Source: Gnetum montanum
Taxonomy: Eukaryota > Streptophyta > Gnetopsida > Gnetales > Gnetaceae
Direction of reading: 5' to 3'
Length of the DNA: 64,000 nt
Assembly (NCBI GenBank): GCA_015680685.1
Contig: MNCI01003467.1
Location: 843,984 to 907,983 of the forward strand
The notes under the pieces are model-generated. The model searched no databases. It was not told the origin of the DNA and saw only the letters and a list, made by a program, of their open reading frames with translations. Made by a program: the position numbers and the translations under genes. Positions 59,801 through 64,000 of this stretch are shown piece by piece (the stretch's first letter is position 1; every line of letters begins with the position of its first letter).

Positions 59801-61845
59801 ACGATGATGATAGTTGTTTGGGCTTATAATTGTGACCATATCATCACACTAATGTTTTGTAGTAGAAAGGCCAAGAACTCTTGTGTCCATGGCCTAAAAT
59901 ATAAGGAACCATGCTCCAAAGTCATGTGGGTGGGTGGGGTGCTAGGCCTTGGGATGTAAATCCAATAGAGTAATCCCACCATCTTGATCACCTCTAAGAT
60001 GGTCTTGAGGAAGGCACTGCACATAACAATAACAACCATTACAACCATAAATAGCCATAAACAAATACAAAAAAGAAATGTTAAATAGCCATAATAACTA
60101 CAACCTTAATATCAACATTTTCTTGTAAATAAACAACTAAACCATAGTTGCAACACTTAGAAACAAAACCAAAACTAGGACCAACTTTCAACTAAAAACC
60201 ATGTGTAACCAAGTGGCCTAGTAATAATGGATGGCATTTTTCATATAAGATATGCATAAAAGTTTTGGAAATTTCTATGTATAAACATTAAAAACATGAA
60301 AACTATCTTGTACCCACTACAATAGTTACAAACACCAATTTGAATTTTGCAAAATTTTACTAAGCATCCTAGTTAATGGTGAAATTAGGCATAGTAAAAA
60401 CTCAAGGAAGGCTAGTGAAAATTTTCTAAGAAATTCAAAATGAATATTTAGAACTAAAAACACAACATGTAAGAAAAAAACTTTGTAAATTTTTAAACAT
60501 AGTGATAAAAAAATCAAACCAACACCAACACTTCTTGTATAGATAGGAAAGTTTATAGTTTGCATACCCAAAACTACAACTGTATAGAATAGTTTACACT
60601 TAGCCAAAAATGACAAATTAGAACCAAAATTTTTTTCTAAGGCTAGAAATTATGTAGGTACAAAATTCAATAGGATTTGACATTTACATTGAAGTTTCAA
60701 ACTTGAAAAAAATTTGAAACACAACTAAAACCTTAGACAACATTCAACCCAAAATTGGCTAAATGACACTAACTGTAGAAAATGGCTATAATAGATGACC
60801 AATAAAAAGTATAAAAATAGTTTAACTTAGCCAAAACCACTTAAAAACCCTTCCTAACATCTCAAGGCATACCCAGGACCATGAGATGTTGGCTGGAAAA
60901 ATTAGATGAAGTGCCAACATTTCCCATCTTTATAGGGGTAAATTATAATGGCCAGAAAACAACACTTTGACACCAGTTTAGCAAAAAATTTACTAAAAAT
61001 CAATAGTGTAATCAAATTTAGTGATTTTATATTTGTTGTAATCCTTAAAAATAAATAAATATAAAACTAGAAATCATAAAAATTCATAGTCATTTATGCA
61101 AAAAATGATGCTAAATTGACATGACCCAAATTGTAATAGTAAAACCCTACTTCACGCAAGTTTACAAAAAAGTTAGCCAAAAATTAACTACACATCAGAA
61201 TTCAATGATTTCATAGTTTTTGGAATCATTAAATAAAAATATAAAAATGTAGAAGCTGAAAACCAAAAATTATTATCCATATTTTACATAAAAAATACAA
61301 GATTACCATGAAAAAATGGCCAAAACTAAAAACCCACTATACGTTGTCTTACGGAAAAATTCGTAGAGAATTTACCATAAGTTAGAATCAGGTGGTTTAA
61401 AAATCCATTTGACCATTAAACATAATACTAAAATCCTGTGTCTATATAAAAAAAAATCTAAACCATTTGAACATGAAAAATTTAAAATTATTTTTGCTTT
61501 TTTACCCCAAAACACATAAAAATGGCCAGAAATAGCAAAAACAAATTTTTAATTCAACACACACCAATCCCATAACCTAACATTTAAAACCCATAATAAT
61601 AGTCTACATCTAATGTAGGATGTTTAAAAAATTAAACAACTACCAACACACAAAACTATATAGCCAAAAATGCCTATGTTACATAGGAAAATTCCATGCA
61701 AAAGGCTAGAATTTGTGTACCTAGGCATCATGGTGGTGAAGCTCACACCAATAATTGGCCATGGAAAGTTGAAGAGGTCTTAGGAAGTAGTATCTACCTC
61801 CTCCAAGGCTAATTTCTTGGTGATGAAAGCCTTTTTCCTTGACAT
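56846..61845 (-). pseudogene. antisense multi-exon pseudogene with FCP1/HAD-like region
   Basis: Eight exons on the minus strand: 61845-61721 (ATG in a GCCACCATG context), 60016-59564, 59460-59195, 59000-57945, 57813-57628, 57535-57398, about 57258-57001 and about 56890-56846. All introns have GT/AG ends, and the reading frame is kept across the first six of seven junctions, among strong donors such as GTAAGTA at 57397. Exons 2-3 resemble FCP1-type HAD phosphatases: LYFRPWTQEFLAFLLQNISV then MIWS, and NTLLVGQW...NPLG, with the catalytic Asp positions lost. Exon 4 (352 codons) has SSFSNLFGIPHEGLKVV, like plant-transposon-protein domains. Exons 5-7 look coiled-coil, and the end is Pro-rich (STPQPPPTSK), as in the extra ORFs of A and C. 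There are several stops in most exons, so it is not functional. The family assignments are tentative; the exon structure is the firmer part. Confidence 0.6.
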
Positions 61846-62270
61846 GGTGGCAATCAACGTAGAAAAAACTAAGATCTTCTGAACTTCTAGAGCCTCCTAC
61901 AACAATTGCATCCACTTGTTGAGGTAGAAGAGTTGATTTATGCTAGAGATAAAAGTAGTGGAAGCTAGGATGGATAAAAGCTCTAATGCACTACACTATA
62001 GGATGAGAGTGGTAAGAAGGGAAAGATTTGTGTAAAATTGTTTTTTGAAAATCACTTCCAAACTCATGTGCTCCCTTGGAAACCCCGGTTTTCCAAAACA
62101 ATCATCCAAGTCCCACTAAACTTAGTGATCACAATTGATAAGTAGGACTATTCTAGGTGAGTGGAAAATTTATGTATGAAAAAATAAAAATTCATGGTGG
62201 GCCCCACTAGGTGCCTAGGTAGTAAACCAATGGAAATCCTAACACACTTGGATTTTTAGCTTCATAGTGT

Positions 62271-64000
62271 GACTATGCTAGGGTTCATGCATCTAGAAGC
62301 CTTAAAGTGATTTCTAAAATCCAATTATTACCAAAAAAAATATCCTAACCATTCATCCATGTCATCAAACCTTATGCGCAAAATAGAAAACTAGGTGTTG
62401 GCATTGTTGGAAACTAAGTAACGAGGAAGGCCAAGACCCATTTCAAAATCTGCCATTTATAGCAACTATGGTGATCAATAGCCTGACTACACTAGCTAGT
62501 GTAGTTACTAGTAGGATGGTGCTTCTAGGCATTAACCAAACTTTCAGTTTACTCTAAAACTGCAACACCATAAACCAAAGCCTAACCAGAACCTTCGGTA
62601 GCTTATAAAATGCATGAAACCTATCAAAAATTATTAAAACCCAATTTTCATGCATGGACTATGCTAGGGGAGGCCTCAACTACGTTGGCCAACATAGTCC
62701 CAATGTAGTTGAGTAAGAAATGATCATTAAATACCTAAAATAGCCTTCCAACGAACACATTTTTGCCTATACATCACCCTACAACCTCCAGTAACTTTAA
62801 AACAACAAATAACTCATTCAAAACAAGTCAAATTCCATTTCATAGTTTAGACTACACTAAGGGTGACCTTGGCTACACTGGCTAGCATAGTCCTAGTGTA
62901 GTTAGATGAAGGTGGATAACTAAAACCAAGAAATAACCTCTAGATTGCCATATTTTGACCTCAAAACCACTTCAGAATCTTTGACGATCTTATACTAACG
63001 AATTATGAGATAGATGGAGACAAAAATCCATTTTCACATTAGGAAAATTCTAGGGATTGGGACCATGAGTGATAGCATAGTCCATCCTCCAAGACATCAA
63101 AAGAAGCCAAGTACATGCCAAATTGACTTCTTAGTACATCCTATCAATCCTAAAACCCTACCAAAGACCCTAGAGATATTTAAACCTTGAAAAATCAGTT
63201 AAAAGTTGCTAGAACTCATCATACACCTTACATCCACACTATGACTACATTGGCAAATGTAGTCCGGTGGTGTATGATCATTGTGACATCGAAACTTTCA
63301 CTAAAACTAACAAATTTAGGTTTGAAACCCTAGTTTCTGACAACAATGGTCCTAGAACTCGAAAGCCTAGTCAATTGATCATAGAATTACACCAAATATT
63401 AAATTCCATGTTGTGATTATGCTAGAGCAAGCCTGAACTATGCTGGAAAATGTATTTCTAGTGTAGCCATGGTCTAAGATTGATTCAGCTGGTAAGTTGA
63501 CACCTCAAAATAGCCTAAAACCTAACTTGAAAACCTAGAATCCTTTCTAGCCTAACCAAATTGCAAATTCACCTCATTTGGATGCTAGAAACACTAGATT
63601 TACTCCAACTACACTAAGTTCAAGCTCAACTATGCTCGTGAACATAGTCACAATTGGAAATGGTCATTTCAAAGCCTAAAAAACCTTCAAAATCAGCCAT
63701 CTTGAGTTAGAACTTGAGATTCTAAGAACCATGTTAGTTAATCATAGAAACCCATCAAAAATTAGATTTTACACATGATTACACTAGAACAGGTCATACC
63801 CACACTAGCTGGTTTAGTGTTAGTGTAAACATGGTTGGGAATTCATGCAATTAGTGTTTTGACATTCTGAATGACCAAAAATTTAACTTAAGATACCTAG
63901 AACCCAATTGATATTGCCTAGTGATAATTCCACCTTGTTTCAACCATGGGAATTACAAATTATGTGTGAATATATTGTGGTAGGCCTGTGACTATGCTGA
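62271..64000 (-). repeat. array of palindromic modules about 188 bp apart
   Basis: Near-palindromic modules start at about 62485, 62657, 62850, 63050, 63243, 63412, 63606, 63776 and 63988, with one more at 62271. The first is a perfect 20-bp palindrome (ACTACACTAG joined to its complement, 62486-62505). Others have the form GACTATGCTAG...CATAGTCC...GTAGTTG. The sequence between modules is diverged. The array runs off the window. Confidence 0.65.
62455..62462 (-). promoter_or_regulatory. TATA box for the antisense gene
   Basis: On the minus strand CTATAAAT stands between the first exon of the antisense pseudogene (ATG 610 bp downstream) and the palindromic module array (62485 onward). The position fits a core promoter with a long leader. 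Confidence 0.45.

Noticed and set aside
1-64000. CRISPR arrays, rRNA or functional tRNA genes
   Set aside because: No regular short repeat-spacer units and no complete cloverleaf were seen. The tRNA-like pieces belong to the SINE copies.

Overview
The window looks like nuclear DNA of a seed plant. The scarcity of genes, the long retroelement spacers, the nested and heavily mutated LTR elements and the AT-rich base composition suggest a large-genome species, plausibly a gymnosperm. That is an inference; no species-specific marker was recognised. One host gene is convincing: a class A heat stress transcription factor at 2335-6589 (+). It has two exons, a 2.8-kb intron at the canonical Hsf position, a promoter with a TATA box and heat-shock-element-like sites, and an 8-codon upstream ORF.

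Most of 9.8-43.9 kb is one superfamily of Ty3/gypsy LTR elements whose LTRs start TGATGAG and end CTCATCA. Its reverse transcriptase and integrase look Athila-like, and its primer site is a decayed match to tRNA-Asp. Element A (10008-32037) has a complete but stop-riddled gag-pol. Its 3' LTR is split by a second element, C (22622-31858). D (33538-34440) is a solo LTR with a perfect 5-bp target duplication. B (36400-43857, with a 921-base assembly gap) is the least decayed. B and C have both lost reverse transcriptase and integrase. A and C also carry a second, downstream ORF, preceded by an internal copy of the U3 core promoter of their own LTR. Two tRNA-derived SINE copies lie in opposite orientation on either side of A.

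From 43.9 kb there is a decayed LINE interrupted by a further TGATGAG/CTCATCA LTR (E, 45996-46877) with primer site and gag remnants. A different repeat family, marked by short near-palindromic 'ACTACACTAG' modules, then occurs around 48.1-49.4, 53.1-53.7 and 62.3-64.0 kb. At 50.27-51.06 kb, fragments of three unrelated host genes (PPR, HSP70, alpha-tubulin) sit within 0.8 kb. A Tat-like gag-protease pseudogene (53.8-56.8 kb, +) runs head-on into an antisense multi-exon pseudogene (61.8-56.8 kb, -). Six of the seven introns of that gene join in phase, and part of it resembles an FCP1-type HAD phosphatase domain. It has its own TATA box, lying beside an array of palindromic modules spaced about 188 bp apart.

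The recurring theme is retroelements carrying extra genes that come with their own promoter modules. The decay pattern (Gln CAG and Trp TGG codons turned to TAG, CpG lost from primer sites) suggests long-standing cytosine methylation. Identities and ages could not be computed here.
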